Assembly: GCA_026391435.1 (NCBI GenBank)
Contig: JAPLEJ010000040.1
Coordinates: 1 to 64,000 of the forward strand
Direction of reading: 5' to 3'
Source of the DNA: Bacteroidota bacterium
GTDB taxonomy: Bacteria > Bacteroidota > Bacteroidia > Chitinophagales > Chitinophagaceae
Length of the DNA stretch: 64,000 bases
This document shows, piece by piece, positions 8,242-17,426 of the stretch (within the stretch, counting starts at the first letter, position 1; every line of letters begins with the position of its first letter). The notes beneath the pieces were generated by a model. That model was not told where the DNA came from. It was given only the letters and a program-made list of their open reading frames with translations, and made no database searches. The position numbers and the translations under genes are program-made.

Positions 8242-9294
8242 TTAAATGCCTAGAATTTTTTTGTTAAATGCCTCATCAGATCCCGTATTCGCAAAATCAT
8301 CAAATGCTTTTTCGGTGACTTTGATGATATTTTTTTGAATAAAAATGGCACCTTCAGCTGCACCCACTTCAGGATGTTTAATGGCACATTCCCATTCCAT
8401 AACAGCCCATCCTTTAAAATCATAGGCGGCTAATTTGCTAAATATATTTTTGAAATCAACCTGCCCATCACCTAAAGATCTAAATCGGCCTGCACGGTCA
8501 ATCCAATTTTGATAGCCACCATACACGCCTTGCTTTGCAGTGGGATTAAATTCTGCATCCTTTACATGGAACATTTTAATGCGCTCATGAAATGCATCAA
8601 TGTATCCTAAGTAATCCATGCACTGTAAAACAAAATGGGAAGGATCATATAATAAACAAGCACGAGGGTGCTGATTTACTTTTTCTAAAAACATTTCATA
8701 AGTGACCCCATCATGTAAATCCTCACCTGGATGAATTTCATAACAAACATCAACGCCTACTTTATCAAATTCATTTAAAATGGGCAACCATCTTTTAGCA
8801 AGTTCTGTAAATCCAGTTTCAACTAATCCTGCAGGGCGTTGCGGCCAAGGATATACCGTATGCCATAATAAAGCACCACTAAAAGTAGCATGTGCATTTA
8901 ATCCTAAATTTTGTGAAGCCTTAGCTGCATATTTTAATTGTTGTATTGCCCAGTCTGTTCTTGCTTTTGAATTTCCGTGTACTTCCTTGGGAGCAAATCC
9001 ATCAAACTGCGCATCATAAGCAGGGTGCACTGCAATTAATTGCCCTTGTAAGTGCGTCGACAATTCGGTGATTTCCATTCCTGCACTTGCTACAATTCCT
9101 TTAATTTCATCAGCATATGTTTTACTCTCAGCTGCTTTTTGTAAATCAATACACCTTGTATCCCAACTTGGAATTTGAACGCCTTTGAATCCTAATGATG
9201 CTGCCCATTTACATATACTTTCTAAATTATTAAAGGGTGCAACATCTCCCATAAACTGCGCCAAAAATATGCCGGGTCCTTTTATTGTGGTCAT
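8242..9294 (-). CDS. Sugar phosphate isomerase/epimerase-type TIM-barrel protein
   Basis: This 350-residue AP-endonuclease-2-like TIM barrel has no signal peptide and so is probably cytoplasmic. Candidate metal ligands are in YEIHPGE, LLYDPSHFV, MFHVKDAEF and VMEWEC. Members of this family isomerise or epimerise sugars and often pair with Gfo/Idh/MocA dehydrogenases, as here: the dehydrogenase gene lies 50 bases upstream. The substrate is unknown. Confidence 0.85.
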   Translation of the reverse strand: MTTIKGPGIFLAQFMGDVAPFNNLESICKWAASLGFKGVQIPSWDTRCIDLQKAAESKTYADEIKGIVASAGMEITELSTHLQGQLIAVHPAYDAQFDGFAPKEVHGNSKARTDWAIQQLKYAAKASQNLGLNAHATFSGALLWHTVYPWPQRPAGLVETGFTELAKRWLPILNEFDKVGVDVCYEIHPGEDLHDGVTYEMFLEKVNQHPRACLLYDPSHFVLQCMDYLGYIDAFHERIKMFHVKDAEFNPTAKQGVYGGYQNWIDRAGRFRSLGDGQVDFKNIFSKLAAYDFKGWAVMEWECAIKHPEVGAAEGAIFIQKNIIKVTEKAFDDFANTGSDEAFNKKILGI

Positions 9295-9344
9295 AGTACT
9301 TGTTTAAATAAATTAATCAAATCGTTTTTTATTCACCTATTTTT

Positions 9345-10511
9345 TTATAAAACGTTAGGTGTCCATTTTTTATCAGACTGTGATGAGGCTACCACATTAT
9401 CAATGAAAGCCATTCCTCTTAATCCATCTTCGATAGAAGGGAAATCCAACATTTCAGCGGTAGGTGTTGTGCCATCTATTTTACAACCTAATGTTAATGC
9501 AAAATTACGATAGATATTTGCAAAGGCTTCAAGATAACCTTCTGGGTGTCCGCCCGGTGTTCGACAATTATGTATAGCAGCTGGGGATAGATGCGCACCA
9601 TAGTTGCCACCTGCTCTTAATATTTGTGTTGGTTGATCCAACCATTTTACAAGAAGGGTATTGGGTTCGTGTTGCGCCCATTCTATGCCACCACGTTCAC
9701 CATACACTCTAATTTTTAATGCATTTTCCTCACCTGCGGCCACTTGCGATGCCATTAAAACACCTTTTGCACCATTGTCAAATTTTAACATCACTGCGCC
9801 ATCGTCATCTAATAAACGTCCTTCCACCATTGTATTTAATTCGGCACACACATCGGTAATTTTAGCGCCAGTAATATATTCTGATAAATGCGCGGCGTGG
9901 GTTCCAATATCTCCCATCACCGAACTCTTGCCCGATTTTTTGGGATCTGTTCTCCAAGCGGCTTGTGTATTTCCTTCGCGTTCTGACAATGTGCTGAGCC
10001 AACCCTGCGGATATTCGACCCAAACTTTTCGGATCTTTCCTAGTTTACCTTCTTTCACCATCGCCTTAGCTTGTTTCACCATTGGATAACCTGCATAGGT
10101 ATGCGTTAGGCAAAGTGTTAAACCTGTTTCTTCTAATTTTTGTTTTAATTGTTTGGCTTCGTCTAATGAAAAGGTGATCGGTTTTTCAATGACCACATGA
10201 AATCCATATTCTAATGCCATCATCGCAGGTGCAAAGTGGGCAAAATTAGGAGTTACAATGGTTACAAAATCGATGCGTTCAGAAGCGGGTAAACTTGCCT
10301 CTTTTTTTATCATCTCATCATAGGTTAAGTATATTCTTTCCTTTGGCAGAAACAAAGCTTCACCAGAAGCGACTGCTACTTCCGGACGAATACTTAAAGC
10401 ACCACAACTAACTTCGATAAGGCCATCCATATTGGCTGCCAAGCGATGAATAGCCCCAATAAAGGCATCTTTTCCACCCCCTACCATACCCATGCGTAAT
10501 TTTCGGTTCAT
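9345..10511 (-). CDS. Gfo/Idh/MocA family oxidoreductase (cytoplasmic)
   Basis: The 388-residue product has an N-terminal Rossmann fold with GMVGGGKDAFIG, the family EKP motif (VVIEKPITFSLDEA) and a C-terminal substrate domain with GDIGTHAAHL. These enzymes oxidise or reduce sugars, inositols or their keto forms with NAD(P). No signal peptide is present. It heads a minus-strand operon: oxidoreductase, isomerase, cytochrome c, tadA. It is divergent from a Tat-exported isomerase gene across 184 bases. Confidence 0.9.
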   Translation of the reverse strand: MNRKLRMGMVGGGKDAFIGAIHRLAANMDGLIEVSCGALSIRPEVAVASGEALFLPKERIYLTYDEMIKKEASLPASERIDFVTIVTPNFAHFAPAMMALEYGFHVVIEKPITFSLDEAKQLKQKLEETGLTLCLTHTYAGYPMVKQAKAMVKEGKLGKIRKVWVEYPQGWLSTLSEREGNTQAAWRTDPKKSGKSSVMGDIGTHAAHLSEYITGAKITDVCAELNTMVEGRLLDDDGAVMLKFDNGAKGVLMASQVAAGEENALKIRVYGERGGIEWAQHEPNTLLVKWLDQPTQILRAGGNYGAHLSPAAIHNCRTPGGHPEGYLEAFANIYRNFALTLGCKIDGTTPTAEMLDFPSIEDGLRGMAFIDNVVASSQSDKKWTPNVL

Positions 10512-10695
10512 TTTGACTTTTTTTAAGCGAATAATTCGATTTCAAATCCAATTAACATTGATGGATTGTAACTCAAGCAATTTCCTTATTATTTCGCAAA
10601 TAACCCCCATTTTTAACTTAAAACTTTACAAAAAACAACAAAAAAAAATTATATTTATCCAATCATTATTCGTTGTTACTTAATAATTATCTGTA

Positions 10696-11601
10696 ATGTC
10701 ATCAAATGTGAATAGACGCAATGTTATAAAACAAGTTTTAACTGGATCGGCTGCCTTGGCAACAGGAGTGGCGGTCCCCTCAAATTTAATAGCAGCTGTG
10801 AAAAAAGGTTTAGACAATCAAAGCAAAAAGATTTCTCTGAAAGGAAAAATCAATCATTCGGCCTGTAGATGGTGTTATAGTGATATACCCATTGACCAAT
10901 TGGCTAAAAACTTTGCGGCAATGGGAATGATAGGCATGGATTTAGTAGGTCCCTCCGAATGGCATGTGTTAAAGGAAAATAATTTAATTTCCACTATGTG
11001 CAATGGCGCCGAAATAGGTTTAACCAAAGGGTTTAATGAGCCTAGTTTTCATGATACTTTAGTAAAAAATTATACAGATCATATTAATTATGTAGCAGAT
11101 GCAGGCTATACTAATTTAATTTGTTTTTCAGGAAGTAGAAATGGGATGGATGATGAAACAGGATTAAATAATTGCGTAAAAGGGCTTAAAAGAATTATGG
11201 CCCAGGCCGAAAAAAGAGGTGTGATGATTCAAATGGAATTATTAAACTCAAAAGTGGATCATAAGGATTATATGTGCGATAGATCGGTATGGGGCGTTGA
11301 ATTATGTAAACGAGTGGGTTCTCCTAATTTTAAATTACTATTTGATATTTATCATATGCAAATTGATGAAGGAGATATCATTAGGACAATTAATAAGAAC
11401 CACGAATATTATGGTCATTATCATACAGGAGGTGTTCCAGGGCGCAATGAGATTGATGAACGCCAAGAATTATATTATCCTGCCATCATGCGCGCTATAG
11501 TTGCTACTGGATTTAAGGGGTATGTTGCTCAGGAATTTATTCCAGCCGATAAGGATGCGATGGCGTCTTTAAAAAAGGCCATTCAAATTTGTGATATTTA
11601 A
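10696..11601 (+). CDS. Tat-exported hydroxypyruvate-isomerase-like TIM-barrel protein
   Basis: This 301-residue protein begins with a twin-arginine signal (NRRNVIKQ, then a hydrophobic stretch to about residue 33). The mature part is a xylose-isomerase-like TIM barrel related to hydroxypyruvate isomerase (MELLNSKVDHKDYMCD, LLFDIYHMQIDEGDI, GHYHTGGVPGRNEIDE, YVAQEFIP). Export would place the enzyme in the periplasm, unlike true hydroxypyruvate isomerase of glyoxylate metabolism. Its neighbours suggest action on an oxidised sugar; the reaction is not known. Confidence 0.85.
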   Translation: MSSNVNRRNVIKQVLTGSAALATGVAVPSNLIAAVKKGLDNQSKKISLKGKINHSACRWCYSDIPIDQLAKNFAAMGMIGMDLVGPSEWHVLKENNLISTMCNGAEIGLTKGFNEPSFHDTLVKNYTDHINYVADAGYTNLICFSGSRNGMDDETGLNNCVKGLKRIMAQAEKRGVMIQMELLNSKVDHKDYMCDRSVWGVELCKRVGSPNFKLLFDIYHMQIDEGDIIRTINKNHEYYGHYHTGGVPGRNEIDERQELYYPAIMRAIVATGFKGYVAQEFIPADKDAMASLKKAIQICDI

Positions 11602-11633
11602 AAAATAATTTAACGTAATCAAATTTATATTTT

Positions 11634-12200
11634 ATGATGAACCGACGAGATGCCTTAGCCAGAGTAGCCCTCATCATGGGTGGAACTGTTTTAGGGGCCG
11701 AAGCTTTTTTATCAGGATGTACAACTGCTAAAACCGGATTAAAATTTTCAGCAGACGATATCGCCTTTTTAAATGAAGTTGCGGAAACGATTATTCCTAC
11801 TACCAATACACCTGGCGCTAAAGAAGCGAAAGTGGGAGAATTTATGTCAGTCATGGTGACGGATTGTTACGATGAAAAAAATCAAACCATTTTTATGGAA
11901 GGGATTCGCACGCTTCAAACCAAAGATGCAAAATCAAAGATTGGTAAATCATTTATGGAAGCCAATGCACAGGAGCGTCACCAATTGTTAGTGGATATTG
12001 ATAAAGAAGCAGCTGCTTATCAAAAAAATAAAAAATCACAAGATCCTAAACATTATTTTACAATGATGAAGGAGTTGTCACTTACAGGATATTTTACTTC
12101 AGAGATAGGCGCCACCAAAGCTTTGCGATACATAGCGGTACCTGGAAAATACGAAGGATGTATTCCTTATCATAAAGGTGATAAAGCTTGGGCCACTTAG
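11634..12200 (+). CDS. Gluconate 2-dehydrogenase subunit 3 family protein (orphan small subunit)
   Basis: The 188-residue protein has a Tat-like N-terminus (NRRDALARVAL) and a lipobox-like LSGC at about residue 29. The mature domain matches the small subunit of periplasmic GMC-type sugar dehydrogenases (FLNEVAETIIPTTNTPGAKEA, then a helical region and PYHKGDKAW). The small subunit normally escorts a flavoprotein GMC large subunit through the Tat pathway. No large-subunit gene lies beside it or elsewhere in the window, which is unusual. A second ATG three bases on (11637) is equally plausible as the start. Confidence 0.85.
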   Translation: MMNRRDALARVALIMGGTVLGAEAFLSGCTTAKTGLKFSADDIAFLNEVAETIIPTTNTPGAKEAKVGEFMSVMVTDCYDEKNQTIFMEGIRTLQTKDAKSKIGKSFMEANAQERHQLLVDIDKEAAAYQKNKKSQDPKHYFTMMKELSLTGYFTSEIGATKALRYIAVPGKYEGCIPYHKGDKAWAT

Positions 12201-12268
12201 TCAATCAACTTATTTCTACTTTTTCATCAGCTTCTCCAATCAAATTATTTACACCTTTAATTTATTTT

Positions 12269-13126
12269 ATGTCAAACTCAAGAAGAAATTTTTTACGCAA
12301 TACAGCCTTAGCTGGTTTAGCAATTAGCGCACCCTTTAAGAACGAATTATTTTCCATGGCGAATCCAAAAAATACTTTTGGCATTCAATTATGGACTGTG
12401 AAAGAAGCTTTAGCAAAAGATCCAATGGCTGTTTTAAAACACTTATCAAATTCAGGGTATCAACAAATTGAAAGTTTTGAAGGTGCGAATGGTATGTTTT
12501 GGGGTATGAAAAATACGGCCTTTAAAAAAGAATTAGACAATATGGGCATGAAGATCATTTCATCCCATTGTGATATCAGCAAGGACTTTGAGCGTAAGGC
12601 AGCAGAAGCTGGTGAAATTGGTATGAAGTATTTAATCTGTCCTAGTAAGGGTCCACAAAATTCTATTGATGACTTTAAAAAATTTGCAGATGAATTTAAT
12701 AAATGCGGTGAAATAGCAAATAAGCATGGCATCCGTTTTGCATATCACAATCACGATTATTCTTTTAAAGCAATGAAGGGTGGAATTCCTCAAGATGTGA
12801 TGATGGATTCCACAGATCCGAAATTGGTTGATTTTGAAATGGATATTTATTGGGTAGTGGCAGCGGGTGCTAATCCAGTTACTTATTTGAATAAATATCC
12901 AAATCGATTTAATTTATGTCATGTAAAGGACTTAGCTAAAATACCTACTGGACATGAATCTTGTGTGATTGGTAAAGGCACCATCGACTTTAAAAATATT
13001 TTAAAATTAGGTGCTCAAAAAGGATTACAATACTTTATCGTTGAACAAGAAGCTTATACAGGCACCAATGAATTAGATTGTGCTAAAGACAATGCAACAG
13101 CAATGTCTCAATTACATTGGAAATAA
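12269..13126 (+). CDS. Tat-exported sugar phosphate isomerase/epimerase-like protein
   Basis: I start this at ATG 12269, giving a clear twin-arginine signal (NSRRNFLRNTALAGLAIS). The frame is open further upstream to 12188 but those residues have no signal character and overlap the previous gene. The 285-residue product is a TIM barrel of the AP-endonuclease-2 type with YHNHDYSF, DFEMDIYWVVAAG, LCHVKDL and YFIVEQEAY blocks. It follows the orphan dehydrogenase subunit by about 70 bases and probably shares its transcript. Periplasmic sugar processing is inferred. Confidence 0.87.
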   Translation: MSNSRRNFLRNTALAGLAISAPFKNELFSMANPKNTFGIQLWTVKEALAKDPMAVLKHLSNSGYQQIESFEGANGMFWGMKNTAFKKELDNMGMKIISSHCDISKDFERKAAEAGEIGMKYLICPSKGPQNSIDDFKKFADEFNKCGEIANKHGIRFAYHNHDYSFKAMKGGIPQDVMMDSTDPKLVDFEMDIYWVVAAGANPVTYLNKYPNRFNLCHVKDLAKIPTGHESCVIGKGTIDFKNILKLGAQKGLQYFIVEQEAYTGTNELDCAKDNATAMSQLHWK

Positions 13127-13137
13127 TAAAGCCCTTT

Positions 13138-14307
13138 TTAAAAGCACGCTAATTTATTTTTTTGAATCAAATCACTTAAGGCATCGTAGAGTGCATTTAA
13201 GTCATCAATGCTATTAAAGGCATTGATGGAATACCTTAGGTATACATCCTTTTCCTGACGCATTATGGGCACTTCAATTTTATAGTCCGTAAATAAAGTT
13301 CGTTGTAGTATTTCGGGCTCGGTGGTTTTAATGGGGATACTTAACATTTGTCCAATCCATTCATTGGTTAAAGGGCTAATGGGTTGAGCACCTAATAAGT
13401 CATAAAAGCGTTGTGCATTTGCTAGTACCATCTCATGACATTGTTTACTTACGCTTACCCAATCATGTTGCTTCATAAATTCAATACAAGTGGGCACTGT
13501 TAAAAATGCCGAAAAGTCACGGGTGCCAATCATTTGGTTGTAGTCTAAGAAATTGGAATGCGATGGGTTTAATGCCTTATATCCCCAGCTTACAATCAAT
13601 GGTTCACACCATGTTTGAACGGACTTGTCGGCGTATAAAAAACTACATCCTTTAGGGGCCATCATCCATTTGTGGCAAGCGCCTGTATAAAAGTCGGCTT
13701 CAATTTCACTTATATTTAATGGAATATGCGCTGGCGCATGCGCACCATCCACAATAGTGAGGAGTCCTTTTGATTTAGCTATGGCACAAATTTCCTTAAC
13801 AGGAAAAATGAATGCAGTGGAACTTGTAATATGACTTATAAAAATCGCCTTGGTGGTAGGACGAAGGCCTTCAAAAAAATTGGCAATAAATTGTTCTTTA
13901 CTTGTGATGGGTAAATTTATTTTTTGTCTTCGATAGGTAGCTCCTGCTTTTTCGCAATAAAAATTCCAAGTTCGATCACAAGCACCATATTCAATATCGG
14001 TGGTTAATATTTCATCCCCTTTTTGTAATGGAAAATTTTTAGCAATTAGATTAATAGCAAAGGAAGGGTTGGTCACATAGACCAAATCATCTTTATCAGC
14101 GACCCCTACAAAATTGGCTAGTGCTGCACGGCTATCGGCTAAATATTGATATCCATCGAATGCTATAAATTGAACGGGCTCTGCTTCCAGTAACCTTTGC
14201 CAATGTTGGTAATTTTCAAAGATAGGTTTTGGGGTTGCACCAAATGAACCAAAATTTAAAAAATGTATTTCGGGGTTTAATAAAAACTGGTCGCTTAAAT
14301 TTTTCAT
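13138..14307 (-). CDS. Class V PLP aminotransferase (isopenicillin-N-epimerase-like)
   Basis: The 389-residue fold-type I PLP enzyme has the lysine that binds the cofactor at Lys213 (GACHKWMMAPKG) and VDGAH (Asp187, His190), which contacts the pyridoxal ring. This subgroup resembles isopenicillin N epimerase and cysteine desulfurase-like proteins, and its members often have unknown substrates. No signal peptide is seen. It is convergent with the Tat isomerase with only 11 bases between stops. Confidence 0.87.
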   Translation of the reverse strand: MKNLSDQFLLNPEIHFLNFGSFGATPKPIFENYQHWQRLLEAEPVQFIAFDGYQYLADSRAALANFVGVADKDDLVYVTNPSFAINLIAKNFPLQKGDEILTTDIEYGACDRTWNFYCEKAGATYRRQKINLPITSKEQFIANFFEGLRPTTKAIFISHITSSTAFIFPVKEICAIAKSKGLLTIVDGAHAPAHIPLNISEIEADFYTGACHKWMMAPKGCSFLYADKSVQTWCEPLIVSWGYKALNPSHSNFLDYNQMIGTRDFSAFLTVPTCIEFMKQHDWVSVSKQCHEMVLANAQRFYDLLGAQPISPLTNEWIGQMLSIPIKTTEPEILQRTLFTDYKIEVPIMRQEKDVYLRYSINAFNSIDDLNALYDALSDLIQKNKLACF

Positions 14308-14379
14308 GACTCAAATTTATAACTTTAAAGATAGCCTTCACTAGTAAGGTTAAAGTTACCACTTAATTGAGCGATATAA

Positions 14380-14414
14380 AAAACCCTTCTACCAAATTAA
14401 GGTAAAAGGGTTTT
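14380..14414 (-). terminator. Terminator after the Tat-exported oxidoreductase
   Basis: The inverted repeat of 14380-14393 with 14401-14414 has 13 pairs, one mismatch and a 7-base loop. It ends in a T-run on the minus strand, downstream of the 14435-15910 gene. Confidence 0.75.
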
Positions 14415-14434
14415 AACATTATATTGATTAGATA

Positions 14435-15910
14435 TTAAACTCCCAAACTCCAGCCGTCGCGATAATTGCGTTTCACAAATTGATTGGCTTCGTCGAAGTT
14501 GGTGATTTTCATATTAGGACCATCCCATTGTAATTGAATGTTTCTTCCTGGATAGGTAGTTCTTCCTGCTTTATCCGTTGACTTGATGTCATAACTTCTG
14601 ATGGCTAAGTTCCCCATTAAAACAGATTCAGTTAAAGGACCAGCAATATCAAAATTAGAACTCAAGTTTTTAGCTAGTTCACTTCCAGCACCAGCGATAC
14701 AAGCTTCTACCCATGCAGCATAGTGACCATTATCTCCATCTTTAACAAGTGCAACAGTTTTAGGTACTGTCGTTGTTTTTGTTAAACTTGTTGGTAATAA
14801 TTGGGGATTCACGCCATAAGTACCTGCCATCATTTTTCCTTTTGTACCTTCAAAAATGATACCATTGCCGCCATCACCCATTTGCTCATTAGGTCCTAAT
14901 TCAGCTGGTCTTTCTGGTTGAATTCCGCCATCCATCCAATGTAATTTAATTTCTGTTTCTTTATTTTTACCCTTGTGTTTGTTGAAAGGTCCTTTAAAGG
15001 TTAATATAATATGCGATCCCATTGGGGGACTATCTGGCGCATCTAATTTTTGCCAAGGGGCAGTATATCTTGTAGCAATACTACATTCAGCTGCTACTGG
15101 ATAACCTAAGCCCAATACTGCAAATCCAGGTGCCATAATATGACAAGCCATATCGCCTAATGCACCGGTTCCGTAATCCCACCAGCCTCTCCAGTTAAAT
15201 GGCAGCAAGCCATCGAAGTAATCTTTTTTAGGAGCAGTACCTAACCATAAATTAAAATCTAATTCAGCTGGAATCACAGAAGGTGTTGCTGGACGAATAG
15301 CACCTTGTGGCCATACTGGACGATCGGTATAACAATAAATAGTATGCACATCTCCAATTAATCCTTCGTTATACCAATCTTGTAACATACGAACCCCATC
15401 TCCTGACGCACCCTGGTTTCCCATTTGTGTTACTACATTATGTTTTCTTGCCGCTTCGGTCATCATCCTTGCTTCAAAAATATCGTGCGCGATTGGTTTT
15501 TGTACATAGACATGCTTTCCTAATTGCATTGCTGCCATAGCTTGTACTGCATGCATATGATCGGGCGTAGAAACGGAACAAGCATCAAAATGCTTATGTT
15601 CTTTATCTAACATTTCTCTATAGTCCTTATAGTATTTTGCATTCGGATAGCGTTGACGACTTTTAACCGCTTGTCTGTCATCTACATCACATAAAAAAGC
15701 GATATCTGCTTTCCCAGAATTGTAAAAGTTAAACAAATCACTTTCTCCTTTTCCGCCAGAACCTATTCCAGCAACTTGTAATTTATCACTTGGCGCAATA
15801 AAACCTTTTCCTCCTAGCACTTGTCTAGGTAAAATATAAAATCCACCCATGGCAAGGGCTGAATTTTTAATAAAATTTCGTCGACTGTTATTTGATTTGT
15901 TCTTAGACAT
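14435..15910 (-). CDS. Tat-exported Gfo/Idh/MocA family oxidoreductase
   Basis: This 491-residue enzyme carries a twin-arginine signal (NSRRNFIKNSALAMGGF), so it should act in the periplasm with a tightly bound nucleotide. The Rossmann part has VAGIGSGGKGESD and the EKP-equivalent VYVQKPIAHD. The C-terminal half has GALGDMACHIM and an inserted loop with WMDGGIQPERP. Exported oxidoreductases of this size are abundant in Bacteroidota and some are linked to keto-sugar chemistry; the substrate here is unknown. It is divergent from an aldehyde dehydrogenase gene. Confidence 0.9.
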   Translation of the reverse strand: MSKNKSNNSRRNFIKNSALAMGGFYILPRQVLGGKGFIAPSDKLQVAGIGSGGKGESDLFNFYNSGKADIAFLCDVDDRQAVKSRQRYPNAKYYKDYREMLDKEHKHFDACSVSTPDHMHAVQAMAAMQLGKHVYVQKPIAHDIFEARMMTEAARKHNVVTQMGNQGASGDGVRMLQDWYNEGLIGDVHTIYCYTDRPVWPQGAIRPATPSVIPAELDFNLWLGTAPKKDYFDGLLPFNWRGWWDYGTGALGDMACHIMAPGFAVLGLGYPVAAECSIATRYTAPWQKLDAPDSPPMGSHIILTFKGPFNKHKGKNKETEIKLHWMDGGIQPERPAELGPNEQMGDGGNGIIFEGTKGKMMAGTYGVNPQLLPTSLTKTTTVPKTVALVKDGDNGHYAAWVEACIAGAGSELAKNLSSNFDIAGPLTESVLMGNLAIRSYDIKSTDKAGRTTYPGRNIQLQWDGPNMKITNFDEANQFVKRNYRDGWSLGV

Positions 15911-16061
15911 AGCAAATGGTTAATGGTGGATAAATCTATTTAAATTTAAGTATGTTAAATTATAGAAAAAATGGGATAATTTGAAATAATTTTTATGAAG
16001 GTGAAAAGCGCTAGCCAATTTGCCCAATTAAGCTTAAATTGCTGCATAATTTCATACCATC

Positions 16062-17426
16062 ATGTCAAATTTAAACATGCTAAGGGACTATTTTAGTTCA
16101 GGCGCAACGCAGCCATACGCCTTTAGATTACTTCAATTACAAAGGCTAAAAAAAGTAGTTTTAGAATCTGAAAAATTATTATATGAAGCTTTGTATGCCG
16201 ATCTAAAAAAGACCGATGAAGATGCCTGGGCTACTGAGGTAGGATTTTTCTTAAGTGAATTAAATTATACTATTAAACATTTAAAGGAGTGGATGGAACC
16301 TAAATCGGTTGCGACCAACTTGGTCAATATGCCCTCCACAAGTTATACCATACAAGAACCTTTGGGCGTGGTTTGTATTATTGCTCCTTGGAACTATCCA
16401 TTTCAGTTATTGTTCACTCCATTAATAGGAGCTATTGCAGGAGGTAATTGTGCAGTATTAAAACCAAGTGAATTTGCGCCAGCTACAGCTAAGGTAATGG
16501 GTAAAATAGTGGACGCTTTATTTCCTAATCATTATATACTTTATTTAGAAGGGGAGGGCGCTACGATATTACCTCCTTTGTTAACAGAAAATAGATTTGA
16601 TCATATTTTTTATACAGGAAGCACACAGGTAGGAAAAATAATTTATAAATATGCTGCTGAAAAATTAGTTCCAGTTACTTTAGAATTGGGCGGTAAAAGT
16701 CCTGCTGTTATTACTTCTAGTGCGAATTTAAGAGTGGCAGCGCGCCGTTTAGCGAGTCCTAAGTTTTCAAATTGTGGTCAAATGTGTATTGCACCGGACT
16801 ATATTTTAGTACCTAATGAATTAAAGGATAATTTAATTAAAGAGCTAATCATCGCCATTCAATCATTTTATGGGGCAGATGCAGAAGCATCGGAACATTA
16901 TGGCAAAATTATCAATGACAAACAATGGTTGCGTATCACTAGTTATTTGTCGGAAGGGGAAATTGTTTATGGTGGAAAATCAAATAGAGAAAAATTATTT
17001 ATTGAGCCCACTATTATGACGGGCGTTCATGCAGATGCAAAAATAATGCAGGATGAAATTTTTGGACCTATTCTTCCTATTTTGACTTATCAAACCAAAG
17101 AAGAAGCGTTGGCGATCATACAAAAAAATCCAAACCCATTGGCATTTTATGTTTTCACTGAAAATAAAGCAGATGAAGATTATTGGTTAACCAATGTACC
17201 TTCAGGAGGGGCTTGCGTTAATAATGCGACCATGCATATTACCAATCATGATTTACCCTTTGGGGGCAGGGGTTTTAGCGGCACTGGCGGCTATCATGGT
17301 AAATTAAGTTTTGATACCTTTACGCATACTAAGTCGGTATTGAAAACACCCACCTGGATAGACCCTAGTTTTAAATATCCTCCTTATAAAGGCAAGGCTT
17401 GGTTGCTTAAAAGATTAATTGGGTAA
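16062..17426 (+). CDS. Aldehyde dehydrogenase (class 3-like)
   Basis: The 454-residue NAD(P)-dependent enzyme has catalytic Cys242 (NCGQMCIAPDY) and general base Glu208 (TLELGGKSP), with the PWNYPFQL cofactor entry motif. The short length and C-terminal region with basic and hydrophobic residues resemble class 3 and fatty aldehyde dehydrogenases. It is translationally coupled to the next gene: the stop TAA and the ATG share one base. The pair may detoxify lipid peroxides and aldehydes (inference). Confidence 0.93.
   Translation: MSNLNMLRDYFSSGATQPYAFRLLQLQRLKKVVLESEKLLYEALYADLKKTDEDAWATEVGFFLSELNYTIKHLKEWMEPKSVATNLVNMPSTSYTIQEPLGVVCIIAPWNYPFQLLFTPLIGAIAGGNCAVLKPSEFAPATAKVMGKIVDALFPNHYILYLEGEGATILPPLLTENRFDHIFYTGSTQVGKIIYKYAAEKLVPVTLELGGKSPAVITSSANLRVAARRLASPKFSNCGQMCIAPDYILVPNELKDNLIKELIIAIQSFYGADAEASEHYGKIINDKQWLRITSYLSEGEIVYGGKSNREKLFIEPTIMTGVHADAKIMQDEIFGPILPILTYQTKEEALAIIQKNPNPLAFYVFTENKADEDYWLTNVPSGGACVNNATMHITNHDLPFGGRGFSGTGGYHGKLSFDTFTHTKSVLKTPTWIDPSFKYPPYKGKAWLLKRLIG

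Noticed and set aside
9661-10089. 142-codon open frame opposite the oxidoreductase gene
   Set aside because: Antisense to conserved Rossmann-fold sequence, rich in Ser/Pro/Phe as expected of a shadow.
10492-10683. 63-codon open frame across the divergent spacer
   Set aside because: It overlaps the start of the oxidoreductase gene and is low complexity with a Lys-Gln run.
12188-12268. Upstream extension of the Tat isomerase
   Set aside because: It hides the twin-arginine signal and overlaps the preceding gene.
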